40,992 bases of DNA, from assembly GCA_024281055.1 (NCBI GenBank), contig JAMXLF010000014.1:1-40992 (forward strand), in the 5' to 3' direction. Positions 33,486 through 40,871 of the stretch are shown here, piece after piece (position 1 is the first letter of the stretch; each line of letters begins with the position of its first letter). Under the pieces are notes generated by a model, which searched no databases, was not told where the DNA came from, and saw only the letters and a list, made by a program, of their open reading frames with translations. Source of the DNA: Geobacteraceae bacterium (lineage in GTDB: Bacteria; Desulfobacterota; Desulfuromonadia; Geobacterales; Geobacteraceae). Position numbers and translations under genes: made by a program.

Positions 33486-35138
33486 CTAGAACGTATACTT
33501 CATCTTGAAATAGATCCGGCTGTCGCCGGACTTGGTCTGGCCGGTGCCGGCCAGTGCTACGCCCCAGTCCAGCTGATACTCCAATGACTTGTACAGGTAC
33601 CCCCGGACCCCGGGGCCGACCCCGTAGATCAGGGCATTCCGGTCCTGGCCCGGCAGAGGACTCTTCGTCTCCAGGGCGGCAAAATCGGAGAACACGTAAG
33701 GGCTGATGAGAAACCTGTCACCAAACCCGAAAACCTCGGCAAGATTCGGAGCGGAGACCTCCAGGGTACCGTGGATCGCATTGTCCCCCATCACCTCGCT
33801 CTCCTGATAGCCACGTACGCTCTCCATCCCGCCCGCTGCAAACTGCTCGTTGTCGATCAGCGGCGCGTCGGCGAGTTGGCCGTCCAGCTTCAGGTAGAGC
33901 CCCATCCCCGCTGGAAGCTTCTGGGTCCTTTCCACGCCAAGAGTCACGTAAAGATAGTCGGCTTGCCCCTTGAACCGTTTCTCATCGAATTGGCTCTGTC
34001 GGGTTAGAAAGCCGCGGAAAGCGAAGTTTGCCGCGGCATTCAGCTGGGTCACCCCGCTCCCGTCGGTCAGAGAGGCGGTGTAGGCAAGGGTAAAGGGGAA
34101 ATAGGTTATCGGCGTTTTCGACTCGCCTGCGTTGTTGCTGGTGAAATTGAGGTTCTCGTCGAACTTCTTATAGTCGAAGCCGGCAGTCAAGGTATGGGTA
34201 TAGCTGTCAAAGCCCGAAAGCGGCAGAAGATAGCGAAGCCCGATAATGTCTCCTTTGCCGACCACGTTGAACTCTTTGGAATTGGTGTTGCTATTGGAGT
34301 AGACCCCATACAGGACGAGGCGCTGGTCCCTGTCCCACGGCAGCGGCATGATATAGGAACCGGAATATACCTGCACCTCATGGATATCCTCCGGAGAAAG
34401 CTGGGCCTGGGCGGAAATTGAATGGCCCTTCTGCCAGAGGTTGTCGTACTTGACCATCGCGCTCAGGCGCAGGTCGGTGGTGTCGTGGCTCGACCGGTTG
34501 TTGAGCTCCAGGCTGCCGTGCAGCGGCAGCTTGTCCTCCACCTTGAGATCGATGTCCACGATGCCCACATCTTTCCCCGGGGTGATAGCGGGCGTCACCT
34601 TCAGGTCCGGATTGCTGATGAGCTGTCCCAGTTCCTTCTGCAGCCGTGGCAAATAGAGGACCTCTCCCGGCGTAAGCGACGGAAGCTCTTCCAGGATCTT
34701 AGCTGTCGCAAAATACCGGTTGCCGGTCACAGTCACCTTGCCGATCCTGCTTTCGATCACCTGGAGGGTGACAACCCCCCCGGTTAGCGTCTGTTCCGGG
34801 ATGTTAACCAGTACAGCCGGGTATCCCTCCTCGTGGTAAAACTTCTCAACGGCGTCCCGCGCTTTCTCCACGTCCGCCGCGCTCTTTCCCGGTCCGGCGA
34901 ACGCCGCCACGACGTTGCGGAGCTGCTCGTCGGGGAATAACGTATTGCCGGTAAAGTAAAACGCCTCAATGGTGAAGCCGGCATCCCGCGTCTGCTGCTC
35001 TTCCGCAGATTGCGGTCCCTCTTCCCCAAGGACAGGAGCTGCAGTCAACCAGATAGCCGAAATCAAAATAACTGCGCAAAACCGACACCATTTCCATCGA
35101 TGCGGGGCCGTACGAAAAGACATTGGTTGATTTGTCAT
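33486..35138 (-). CDS. FhaC/ShlB-type two-partner secretion transporter (TpsB)
   Basis: 550 residues. A signal peptide (about 1-38, ending PVLGEE) is followed by two POTRA domains (about 48-125, FTIEAFYFTGNTLFPDEQL; and 126-200, IGKVTVTGNRYFATAKILEEL). A 16-stranded beta-barrel ends in the terminal KMKYTF. The barrel carries the VRGY motif (MESVRGYQESE), which marks the Omp85/TpsB loop L6 inserted into the pore. The POTRA domains recruit the TPS domain of the exoprotein encoded next. The start at 35138 has only a distant AAGGA; ATG 35123 is a possible alternative and would keep the signal peptide. Confidence 0.93.
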   Translation of the reverse strand: MTNQPMSFRTAPHRWKWCRFCAVILISAIWLTAAPVLGEEGPQSAEEQQTRDAGFTIEAFYFTGNTLFPDEQLRNVVAAFAGPGKSAADVEKARDAVEKFYHEEGYPAVLVNIPEQTLTGGVVTLQVIESRIGKVTVTGNRYFATAKILEELPSLTPGEVLYLPRLQKELGQLISNPDLKVTPAITPGKDVGIVDIDLKVEDKLPLHGSLELNNRSSHDTTDLRLSAMVKYDNLWQKGHSISAQAQLSPEDIHEVQVYSGSYIMPLPWDRDQRLVLYGVYSNSNTNSKEFNVVGKGDIIGLRYLLPLSGFDSYTHTLTAGFDYKKFDENLNFTSNNAGESKTPITYFPFTLAYTASLTDGSGVTQLNAAANFAFRGFLTRQSQFDEKRFKGQADYLYVTLGVERTQKLPAGMGLYLKLDGQLADAPLIDNEQFAAGGMESVRGYQESEVMGDNAIHGTLEVSAPNLAEVFGFGDRFLISPYVFSDFAALETKSPLPGQDRNALIYGVGPGVRGYLYKSLEYQLDWGVALAGTGQTKSGDSRIYFKMKYTF

Positions 35139-35211
35139 TGGACCGTTTACTATCCTTTTCTGAAAAATGCTTCATAGTTATACCCACCCCGGGATACGTT
35201 GGGAGCCATGG

Positions 35212-35265
35212 AAGGGACGATCCTTGTGATCGTTCGCATCCTGACAAACGGGAGGTTTGCCTAAT
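35212..35265 (-). promoter_or_regulatory. leader with GEMM-like block and hairpin before the secretion genes
   Basis: On the - strand the 139-base gap upstream of the transporter gene contains GGCAAACC (rc of 35254-35261), then about ten bases later GGATGCGAACG, and a perfect hairpin ACGATC-acaag-GATCGT (35217-35233). GGCAAACC and a following GGGACGCAAAGCC are the core of GEMM (c-di-GMP-I type) riboswitches. The second block is poorly matched, so this is a weak resemblance. Confidence 0.25.
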
Positions 35266-35277
35266 GATCTTTCCGTC

Positions 35278-37257
35278 TTACCCGCCGCCGGCCAGATATC
35301 CCCGAAGCTCGGCCGCGAGTGCGGCGCCGTCCCGGAACCCCTCGATTTTCCCCGCAACGGTACCGTCCGGGTGGAGCAGCACAATCAGGGGAAAGCCGTT
35401 CTGCCCATACTTCTCCTTGAACTGCGCCTGCTGGTTCGAATTGACCTTGGCCCAGACAAAGCTCTCCTTCATTTCCTTGATCCGGGGATCCTGAAGTGTC
35501 TCGGCGAACGTTTTCTTGCACCACTGGCACCACTCGGCGTACAGGACGAGCACGGCCGGCTTCCCCGCCTGCTTTGCGGCGGCAAGTGCCTTGTCATGGT
35601 CCTCTACCCAGGGGAGGCTAACCCCCTTGAAGGTGTCCGCTTTGGCGAAGGAAACCACCTCCACGTCAAGGGTTACCGGCTTGCCGGAAAGGGGGTGGTT
35701 GAAATCGACCGTAAATGCGCCGTCGTCTGCCGCGCTGATCAGCCCGGTCCGCTCCCCGGCAGGAAACGGCGCGCCGATTCTGGGCGTGAGCGTGATGGTG
35801 ATCGTATCGCCGGCCACACCGACGGCCACCGCGCCGTAACTTTCGCTGAACTGCGCACCGTCCTTGGCCAGGAAATCGAGCCGCACGTCGTAATCGGTAA
35901 CCTCGGCCACCCTCGCCTTGAAGTAGGGGACCAGTTCCACCACTTTCCCCGCCGCCGGAAATGCCTTGAACCGCTTCGCGTATTCCTCGGCCGGCATGCG
36001 AATCGACGTCGGAAGGCTCTTGACCCGTGGAAGCCTGACCTGGTCGGCCGGGTTCGGCATGGGGAACGCTTTTCCCGCTGGGAGGACGAGGTGCTTCTTC
36101 TCCCCCGCCGCCATGCCGACCACTACCTCCCCCATCCCGAAGAGCTCCGACTCTTTCCCCGCCACCACCTCCTCGGGAAGATAGGCCTTCGGCTCCTCGT
36201 ACCAGGCTACCCGCTTGCGGGCCGGGTCGCCCGACACTCCGGCAAGGGTGGTGCGTACCAGGCTGCCGTCATCCAGGGTTGCGGTGTAATTTACCTGCAC
36301 CAGGTCGCCCGGCTGGACGGTCCCGGCCTGATCATCCATATCAATATTGACTGATGTAGCCCCCTTCAGGGTGGCCTGCGTAATGGCCGTGCCGAGTTTC
36401 TCAACAGCCGCCTGCCGCTCCGCCTCTGAACCGGCGGAAGTCTGTCCGCCCATCCCCGGATGTTCCACAGCGGCCACCCTGACATCGCAGGAGAGCGGCT
36501 CGCCGCCGAAAGGGTTGCGGTAGTCGATGATGAACATCCGCTCGTCGATCCTGGTAATCCGTCCCACAAGGGGACCGCTCCTGACCAGGCTCCCGACGCG
36601 GGGATGAAGGACGATCTCATAACGCTCCGGGGTCTCCCTTATGGTTCCCGGCCCGAAGGGGGTTTCCACATCGGTGCCGTCCTTGGCCGCAAACCGGACC
36701 AGCACCTCTTCCCCTTCGACTTTGACCACCTTACCGGGGATCAGCGGGTCGACGACGAAATCCTGACCTTCCTCAGGCTCTTTCCCCTTTTGTGCCAGGA
36801 ACCTGGCGCGCGCCACGCGCATCTCCTTTGGCCGCTGCCTCACCACCGCCATCTTCAGCGGCTGCGACCCCTCCAGGTCCTTTGCGTGCAGCACAACGCT
36901 GCGGCTCTCCCCGCTTCTCATCCCTATCACCTGCGCCGCCAGTCCGGCCGCTATCTCCTCCTCGAAGCTGGGGAAACCCCGGTCTCCCTGCACCGCGATC
37001 CCTTTACCGGCAATCAGGGGAAGCTGCTGATCCTCTTTGGGCGGCATGAACACCTTCGATTTCAGCTGCCCCGCATCGTCCGCCACCCGCCTGGAGGTGG
37101 TGGCGGCAACCTCGCCGTCGGGGAATCGGCAGGTAAACTCGGCTGCCACTCGGTCCCCAGCCGCCACGGGTTTATTATCCTTCTCCATGGTCGCACAGCC
37201 GGCAAACGCTATCACGCCGACAGCCGTTAGTATCCGTAGCCCGAACGACAAAGCCAT
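35278..37257 (-). CDS. lipoprotein with two FKBP/SlyD-like units and a thioredoxin domain
   Basis: 659 residues. The signal peptide ends in the lipobox FAGC (C21). Two copies of a SlyD-like module (about 28-265 and 318-560) each contain VQVNYTATLDDGS-type or AAEFTCRFPDGE strands, an FxGM/AG-type segment, and the paired HPRVGSLVR or TPRIGAPFP and IDYRNPFGGEPLSCDV or VDFNHPLSGKPVTLDVEV blocks of FKBP-type prolyl isomerases. The last 95 residues are a thioredoxin fold with the redox motif WCQWC (576-580) and the cis-Pro in GFPLIV. It should be a periplasmic, membrane-tethered folding catalyst combining proline isomerisation with disulfide exchange or reduction. As the first gene of the cluster, its likely client is the giant exoprotein or the barrel. 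ATG 37257 follows GGAGGGA. Confidence 0.88.
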   Translation of the reverse strand: MALSFGLRILTAVGVIAFAGCATMEKDNKPVAAGDRVAAEFTCRFPDGEVAATTSRRVADDAGQLKSKVFMPPKEDQQLPLIAGKGIAVQGDRGFPSFEEEIAAGLAAQVIGMRSGESRSVVLHAKDLEGSQPLKMAVVRQRPKEMRVARARFLAQKGKEPEEGQDFVVDPLIPGKVVKVEGEEVLVRFAAKDGTDVETPFGPGTIRETPERYEIVLHPRVGSLVRSGPLVGRITRIDERMFIIDYRNPFGGEPLSCDVRVAAVEHPGMGGQTSAGSEAERQAAVEKLGTAITQATLKGATSVNIDMDDQAGTVQPGDLVQVNYTATLDDGSLVRTTLAGVSGDPARKRVAWYEEPKAYLPEEVVAGKESELFGMGEVVVGMAAGEKKHLVLPAGKAFPMPNPADQVRLPRVKSLPTSIRMPAEEYAKRFKAFPAAGKVVELVPYFKARVAEVTDYDVRLDFLAKDGAQFSESYGAVAVGVAGDTITITLTPRIGAPFPAGERTGLISAADDGAFTVDFNHPLSGKPVTLDVEVVSFAKADTFKGVSLPWVEDHDKALAAAKQAGKPAVLVLYAEWCQWCKKTFAETLQDPRIKEMKESFVWAKVNSNQQAQFKEKYGQNGFPLIVLLHPDGTVAGKIEGFRDGAALAAELRGYLAGGG

Positions 37258-37296
37258 TTCTCCCTCCCCGCACGCATTTGCCTCAACAAGGTGCGT

Positions 37297-37327
37297 ACTA
37301 TAGCAGCCAATTGTTACACCTGTTCAA
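37297..37327 (-). promoter_or_regulatory. possible promoter of the secretion cluster
   Basis: On the - strand TTGAAC (37322-37327) and TATAGT (37297-37302) are separated by 19 bases, a long but tolerable sigma-70-type spacing, about 40 bases upstream of the first gene. Weak, but the only reasonable pair in the region. The hairpin CGATC-gtaa-GATCG (37361-37374) lies further upstream and could be a binding site. Confidence 0.3.
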
Positions 37328-37590
37328 CAGATTGCTTAATATTGCAGTAATAATGACGGGCGATCGTAAGATCGAATCGATTGACTATATAAATAGAACT
37401 GCTTGACGGCGAGAGCACTTGATCAGTAAGTGGAAAAGTTTGGGAGTATGCAAACATTGCGCTTGATCGCTCGGGAGAAAAGAGCTTTCTGACACGGGCA
37501 CAACCTGTCGCATCGTGTGCGTTCTGCTGCGACATGTCCTACACGAATTATTCCAAAGGAAGCTAAACTTTTATTTTCCTGTGATATGGC

Positions 37591-37703
37591 TGCAACAATT
37601 ATCGGTTATCATCCCGAATCGATTCACGAGTTTGAAGCACTCTCGAAAATTGTCCGAACTTTTTGATAACTGTCATGCGAATGCAATAATGATCGGTTAT
37701 CAT
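37591..37703 (+). repeat. paired 22-base direct repeats upstream of the small DUF2292-like gene
   Basis: TGCAACAATTATCGGTTATCAT (37591-37612) and its 20/22-identical copy (37682-37703) are 91 bases apart. Between them TGATAAC (37664-37670) is the reverse complement of the core GTTATCA, so three half-sites are present. They end 44 bases before the start at 37747. An array like this is typical of an operator for a dimeric regulator. The remainder of 37258-37746 holds no gene I can support. Confidence 0.4.
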
Positions 37704-37746
37704 CATTTACGTCGCATGATCATCGGACAGATCGATGGAAGGGCCC

Positions 37747-37899
37747 ATGGGAAAACGCGATATGATCGACAGACTCGTCGAGATCCTGCTTGACCTGAAA
37801 AAGACCGAATTCACCGGCTCCCTCAAGATCAATTTCAGTCAGGGGGGGATAGGCAGAATCGAGAAGCTTGAGGAAATGAAGGTCAAGTCAACGAAATAG
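37747..37899 (+). CDS. DUF2292-like small protein
   Basis: 50 residues, beginning MGKRDMIDRLVEILLDLKK and continuing FTGSLKINFSQGGIGRIEKLEEMKV. The helix followed by two short strands with G-S-L/V-x-I and IxxIExxE matches the DUF2292 (YezD-like) family: Gly, the IEK motif and overall length agree. Members are about 50-60 residues and have no established function. GGAAGGG precedes ATG 37747. It stands alone, followed 28 bases after the stop by the structured element at 37927. Confidence 0.7.
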   Translation: MGKRDMIDRLVEILLDLKKTEFTGSLKINFSQGGIGRIEKLEEMKVKSTK

Positions 37900-37926
37900 T
37901 CGTAAATGCCACTTTAAAAATCACAG

Positions 37927-38018
37927 GGTACTTTGCCGTCCTGACCACCGTCAGGGAACGGAAAGCCCGGATCGGAAAGCACTGGTATAGGTGCGTTTGA
38001 TTCGGGCTTTTTCTTTTT
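37927..38018 (+). ncRNA. repeated structured element, copy 1 with strong terminator stem
   Basis: GGTACTTTGCCG, a six-pair hairpin (CCTGAC/GTCAGG), CGGAAAGCC pairing back with the first block, then AAAGCCCGGATC pairing with GATTCGGGCTTT (12 pairs, 37962-37973 with 37999-38010) and a T-rich tail TTTTTCTTTTT. The AAAGCC segment can join either the first stem or the terminator stem, as in an antiterminator switch. An inner hairpin GCAC/GTGC is present. It sits between the DUF2292-like gene and the PEP-CTERM gene. The same element occurs at 10165-10243 and 14019-14094. Confidence 0.6.
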
Positions 38019-38242
38019 GCGCTCTTGTCGACACCGGGAAATACAAATTCGGAAAGGAGGACTGGAAGAGACAATCGAATATTTCGCTAATCACTGATCG
38101 CGGACTTCGCAACTCCGTTCGTCCAGATAACCAGGCAGGGCAGCCGCTTTGACGGATCGCCACCCGCCCATGAGGGGCAGCGGAATCTGGAAGAACATCG
38201 GGCAGGGATTCCTGCCACATCACAAGAGGAGGAAAACTAGAA
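38019..38242 (+). other. leader of the PEP-CTERM-type gene
   Basis: About 220 bases without a credible gene. A perfect hairpin GGCAGG-gatt-CCTGCC lies at 38201-38216, immediately before the ribosome site AGAGGAGG (38226-38233), and CCGCT pairs with AGCGG upstream. It could adjust mRNA stability or translation of the downstream gene, which looks strongly expressed by codon use. No convincing promoter or sigma-54 site was seen. Confidence 0.35.
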
Positions 38243-38986
38243 ATGATGAAGAAAATCGTCACCATTATGGCCGCCGCCCTGCTCACCCTCGGCGCCGCCG
38301 CCAACGCCATGGCCTACTTCGCCAACGGCGACCTGATCCAGGTTGCCTACGTGCGGGGCGGCACCAACGAGGTCGCCACCGACCTCGGCTCGATCAGCAA
38401 CGTTCTCGGCGGTACCACCGTCACCCTGACCGGGAGCAACGCCCCCTCCCTGAGCGCCCTCGGCGCCACCTCCTGGGACCAGGTCTACGTCGCCTACTTC
38501 GCCCTCAACACCGCCAACAAGAACTTCTTCGTTTCCGGCGACAGCAACACGGCCGGTACAAAGAACTACACCTCCCTGGCCAGCACCTTCAGTAACCTCT
38601 ATGTCGGCTATCAGGCGGCTGGCGGCACCACCAGCCAGACCGTCACCCTCGCCCAGACCGCCGTCCACTCCTACAATACCCTGTTCAACACTAACGACAC
38701 CTCCGGTGTTAGCAACGGTTACATGGGTGGCTATCTCACCACTTGGACCGGGACCGAGGCCAACCTCGCCGCCCTCGCCACCGGCGGCACCGTGACCAGC
38801 ACCATCTACGAAAAGGCGAACGCCGGTGCATTCGACTCCGCCAGCCCCTGGAGCGCCACCCCCCTTACCATCGCGAACAGCAACGGCATGGTGGTCGCGA
38901 GCGCGACGCCGATCCCCCCCAGCTTCCTCCTGATGGGTTCCGGCCTCCTCGGGATGGTGGGTATCCGGAGAAAGTTCACCGCCTAA
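38243..38986 (+). CDS. PEP-CTERM-type secreted protein
   Basis: 247 residues. An N-terminal signal peptide (MMKKIVTIMAAALLTLGAAANAMA) and a C-terminal sorting tail are clear: IPPSFLLMGSGLLGMVGIRRKF, i.e. a Pro-rich VPxSxxLL-type motif, a hydrophobic helix and a basic end. This is the PEP-CTERM plan, recognised by exosortase, which cleaves and attaches or releases the protein at the surface in exopolysaccharide-producing bacteria. The middle is Gly/Ala/Thr/Asn-rich, beta-like, without catalytic motifs. Codons are almost all C-ending, implying high expression. The exosortase is not in this window. ATG 38243 or 38246; strong ribosome site. Confidence 0.85.
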   Translation: MMKKIVTIMAAALLTLGAAANAMAYFANGDLIQVAYVRGGTNEVATDLGSISNVLGGTTVTLTGSNAPSLSALGATSWDQVYVAYFALNTANKNFFVSGDSNTAGTKNYTSLASTFSNLYVGYQAAGGTTSQTVTLAQTAVHSYNTLFNTNDTSGVSNGYMGGYLTTWTGTEANLAALATGGTVTSTIYEKANAGAFDSASPWSATPLTIANSNGMVVASATPIPPSFLLMGSGLLGMVGIRRKFTA

Positions 38987-39021
38987 TCGGAGATTCGCAT
39001 TGTACGGGCTTAGACGACACT

Positions 39022-39046
39022 TTCCCCCCGGCCTGTCCGGGGGGAA
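39022..39046 (+). other. GC-rich hairpin upstream of the PstS-like gene
   Basis: A 10-base-pair stem, TTCCCCCCGG and CCGGGGGGAA, around a five-base loop between the PEP-CTERM gene and the PstS-like gene. It is not followed by a T-run, so it is more likely a stabilising or attenuating structure than a terminator. AAAGGAG follows before ATG 39069. Confidence 0.5.
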
Positions 39047-39068
39047 CACCATCAAAGGAGAAAAAGCC

Positions 39069-40436
39069 ATGAAGAAGAGCATCAAGGCCCTGGCCGTTGC
39101 CGGGACCATCGTCGGCCTCGCCGGCGCCGCCAACGCGGCAACCACCTACAACATCAACCTCTACGGCGCCTCGGCCCAGTATACCTACTGGTCCACTCTC
39201 GCCCCGGCGTTCCTCGCGTCCAAGTATGGCTGCACCGTGAACACCACCGGTCAGGATTCCACCAAGAAGCACTACATCGCCGTCGGCACAGGCTGCAACG
39301 GCACCAACAACGACACCATCAACTTCCGCGTTTCCTCCAAGGCGTCGTTCGACGGCATCTTCGCCGTCACCAACAACAGCACCGTCGACAGCAACAACCT
39401 CTCGTCCAACTGGTGCAACAGCGATCCGGGCAGCCGCATGATGGCTGACGAGGGCCAGACTTCTGGCGGCTCGGTGAACGGGCTCAAGTGCGTCTCGGTC
39501 AACGTGGGCGCCTCCGATGTTGCCGCAGCCACCTTCACCCAGCAGTCCCACGGCGCGCTCCTCGGCCCCAACGGCGGCGCCCAGACCGACCGCGTCTTCA
39601 ACACGATCCCGGTACCTGGCACCGGCATCAACACCTACCGGCCGATCGTCGTGCCGTTCGGCTTCTTCGCCAACAACAGCATCAAAGTCTATACCTGCCA
39701 GGGTGGCGCCAATGACGGCAACCTCTGCACCACCGCCACCGCCTCGACCGACTGCGCCGGCAGCACCTGCGCCCAGAACACCATCAGCAACATCACCCGC
39801 GAGATGGCGGTCAACATCTATGCCGGCAACTCCACCGCCTGGACCGACTTCGGCGACTCCTACTCGGTCGCCGGGGACTCCACCAACTCCATCGTCGCAT
39901 GCATGCGCCATGCCGGCTCCGGCACCCACGCCACCCTCGACTACGCCGTCATGCGCGGTACTGGTCAGGGTATCATGACCGACGTTACCCTCGCCTCCGG
40001 AATCGCCTACTTCAACGACGGCTCTCCCGACGAGATGAACTGCGTCAACAAGCCCGGCGGTGCCAGTCTCGGCGCCAACCCCGGCGCCATCGGCTACTCC
40101 GACGCCGACCAGCTCACCGGCACCGGCGCCACCACCTATGCGAATACGGTCGCCCTCAAGTACAACGGGACGTTCGGCCGCCGCACCGCCATTCGCAACG
40201 GCGCCTACGATTTCTACACCAACGAGTGGCTCTACGAGAACACCACCAAGGCGAACAACCCCCACCAGCAGATTCTGGACCTCGTCGCCTTTGCCAGCAA
40301 CCCGGCCAACCTGACCACCGCCAACATCGGCACCAAGGCGAGCTACTGGGCGTCCCAGAACGAGATGGTCTACAATAAGGGCGCTGACAATGCTTACCCC
40401 GTCCTGGTCGGAGCCAAGAACAAGCAGACCCCCTAA
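39069..40436 (+). CDS. secreted PstS-like (type II periplasmic binding) protein
   Basis: 455 residues. The signal peptide (MKKSIKALAVAGTIVGLAGAANAA) is cleaved after ANA. The mature part has PstS-like landmarks in order: INLYGASAQYTYW near the start, GASDVAAATF in the middle, PFGFFANNSI, RHAGSGTHATLDYAVM (the phosphate-binding GSGT-type loop) and GAIGYSDADQ. The protein is larger than ordinary PstS (about 320), with extra Cys-containing loops (CQGG, TDCAGSTCAQN), and no transporter genes are beside it. In Geobacter-like bacteria similar proteins are abundant outside the cell; binding of phosphate or another anion is possible, not proven. ATG 39069 has AAAGGAG upstream; an in-frame earlier start would disrupt the signal peptide. 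Strong C-ending codon bias like its neighbour, suggesting high expression. Confidence 0.78.
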   Translation: MKKSIKALAVAGTIVGLAGAANAATTYNINLYGASAQYTYWSTLAPAFLASKYGCTVNTTGQDSTKKHYIAVGTGCNGTNNDTINFRVSSKASFDGIFAVTNNSTVDSNNLSSNWCNSDPGSRMMADEGQTSGGSVNGLKCVSVNVGASDVAAATFTQQSHGALLGPNGGAQTDRVFNTIPVPGTGINTYRPIVVPFGFFANNSIKVYTCQGGANDGNLCTTATASTDCAGSTCAQNTISNITREMAVNIYAGNSTAWTDFGDSYSVAGDSTNSIVACMRHAGSGTHATLDYAVMRGTGQGIMTDVTLASGIAYFNDGSPDEMNCVNKPGGASLGANPGAIGYSDADQLTGTGATTYANTVALKYNGTFGRRTAIRNGAYDFYTNEWLYENTTKANNPHQQILDLVAFASNPANLTTANIGTKASYWASQNEMVYNKGADNAYPVLVGAKNKQTP

Positions 40437-40465
40437 TCGTTGTTTTTCTGCACATCCTGTGATCG

Positions 40466-40492
40466 AGGGCCTCTCCGGAGGCCCTTATTTTT
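40466..40492 (+). terminator. intrinsic terminator after the PstS-like gene
   Basis: Perfect 8-base-pair stem AGGGCCTC/GAGGCCCT with a TCCG tetraloop, followed by TATTTTT. It lies 30 bases after the stop of the PstS-like gene and 23 bases before the next gene start, so it should end most transcription or set a lower level for the last gene. Confidence 0.85.
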
Positions 40493-40514
40493 ACGAACCT
40501 CTCGGGGAGGAAAC

Positions 40515-40871
40515 ATGCGTACGGCAACTATTCTGCTGTTGATGCTGGTCATGTCGGCAAACGTTCGGGGCGAGACCAAAATTACCGAAAAGCCGGACCA
40601 GATTCTGGTGGAGATAACCGGAGTACCGCCGACCCAGGAAGAGCTGGCAGCGCATGAACGACAGGAGCGGCGGAACGAACTGGAGTCGGCCATCCGGCAC
40701 CTCGTGGTCGAGCGGGAAGAACTGTCCAGGAAGGGACCTCCGGAAGGACCATCCGAGACAGCCCAGGAGCGCCGCGCCCGATTGGTGGAGAACCGCCGCG
40801 AAATGGACAGGATTCAGGACGAGTTGCGAGAGTTGAACAGTCTGTTAGATAACGCTCAGCAACGAAACTAG
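40515..40871 (+). CDS. small exported coiled-coil protein, 3' end at the IS junction
   Basis: 118 residues. A signal peptide (MRTATILLLMLVMSANVRG) precedes a Glu/Arg-rich helical region (ELAAHERQERRNELESAIR, QERRARLVENRREMDRIQDELRELNSLLDN) with heptad-like Leu/Ile spacing, so a periplasmic coiled coil is likely. No family recognised. GGGGAGG lies before ATG 40515. The stop TAG (40869-40871) is inside the CTAG that joins chromosome and IS630 end. The final G may belong to the IS, so the natural C-terminus may be longer than seen here. Confidence 0.65.
   Translation: MRTATILLLMLVMSANVRGETKITEKPDQILVEITGVPPTQEELAAHERQERRNELESAIRHLVVEREELSRKGPPEGPSETAQERRARLVENRREMDRIQDELRELNSLLDNAQQRN

Noticed and set aside
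37515-37793. 92-codon frame on the + strand
   Set aside because: Overlaps the better-supported 50-residue DUF2292-like gene in another frame, has no ribosome site and covers the operator-like repeats.
38237-40265. Two long Gly/Val-rich frames on the - strand (302 and 429 codons)
   Set aside because: Antisense of strongly C-biased genes; the composition is an artefact of third-position C.
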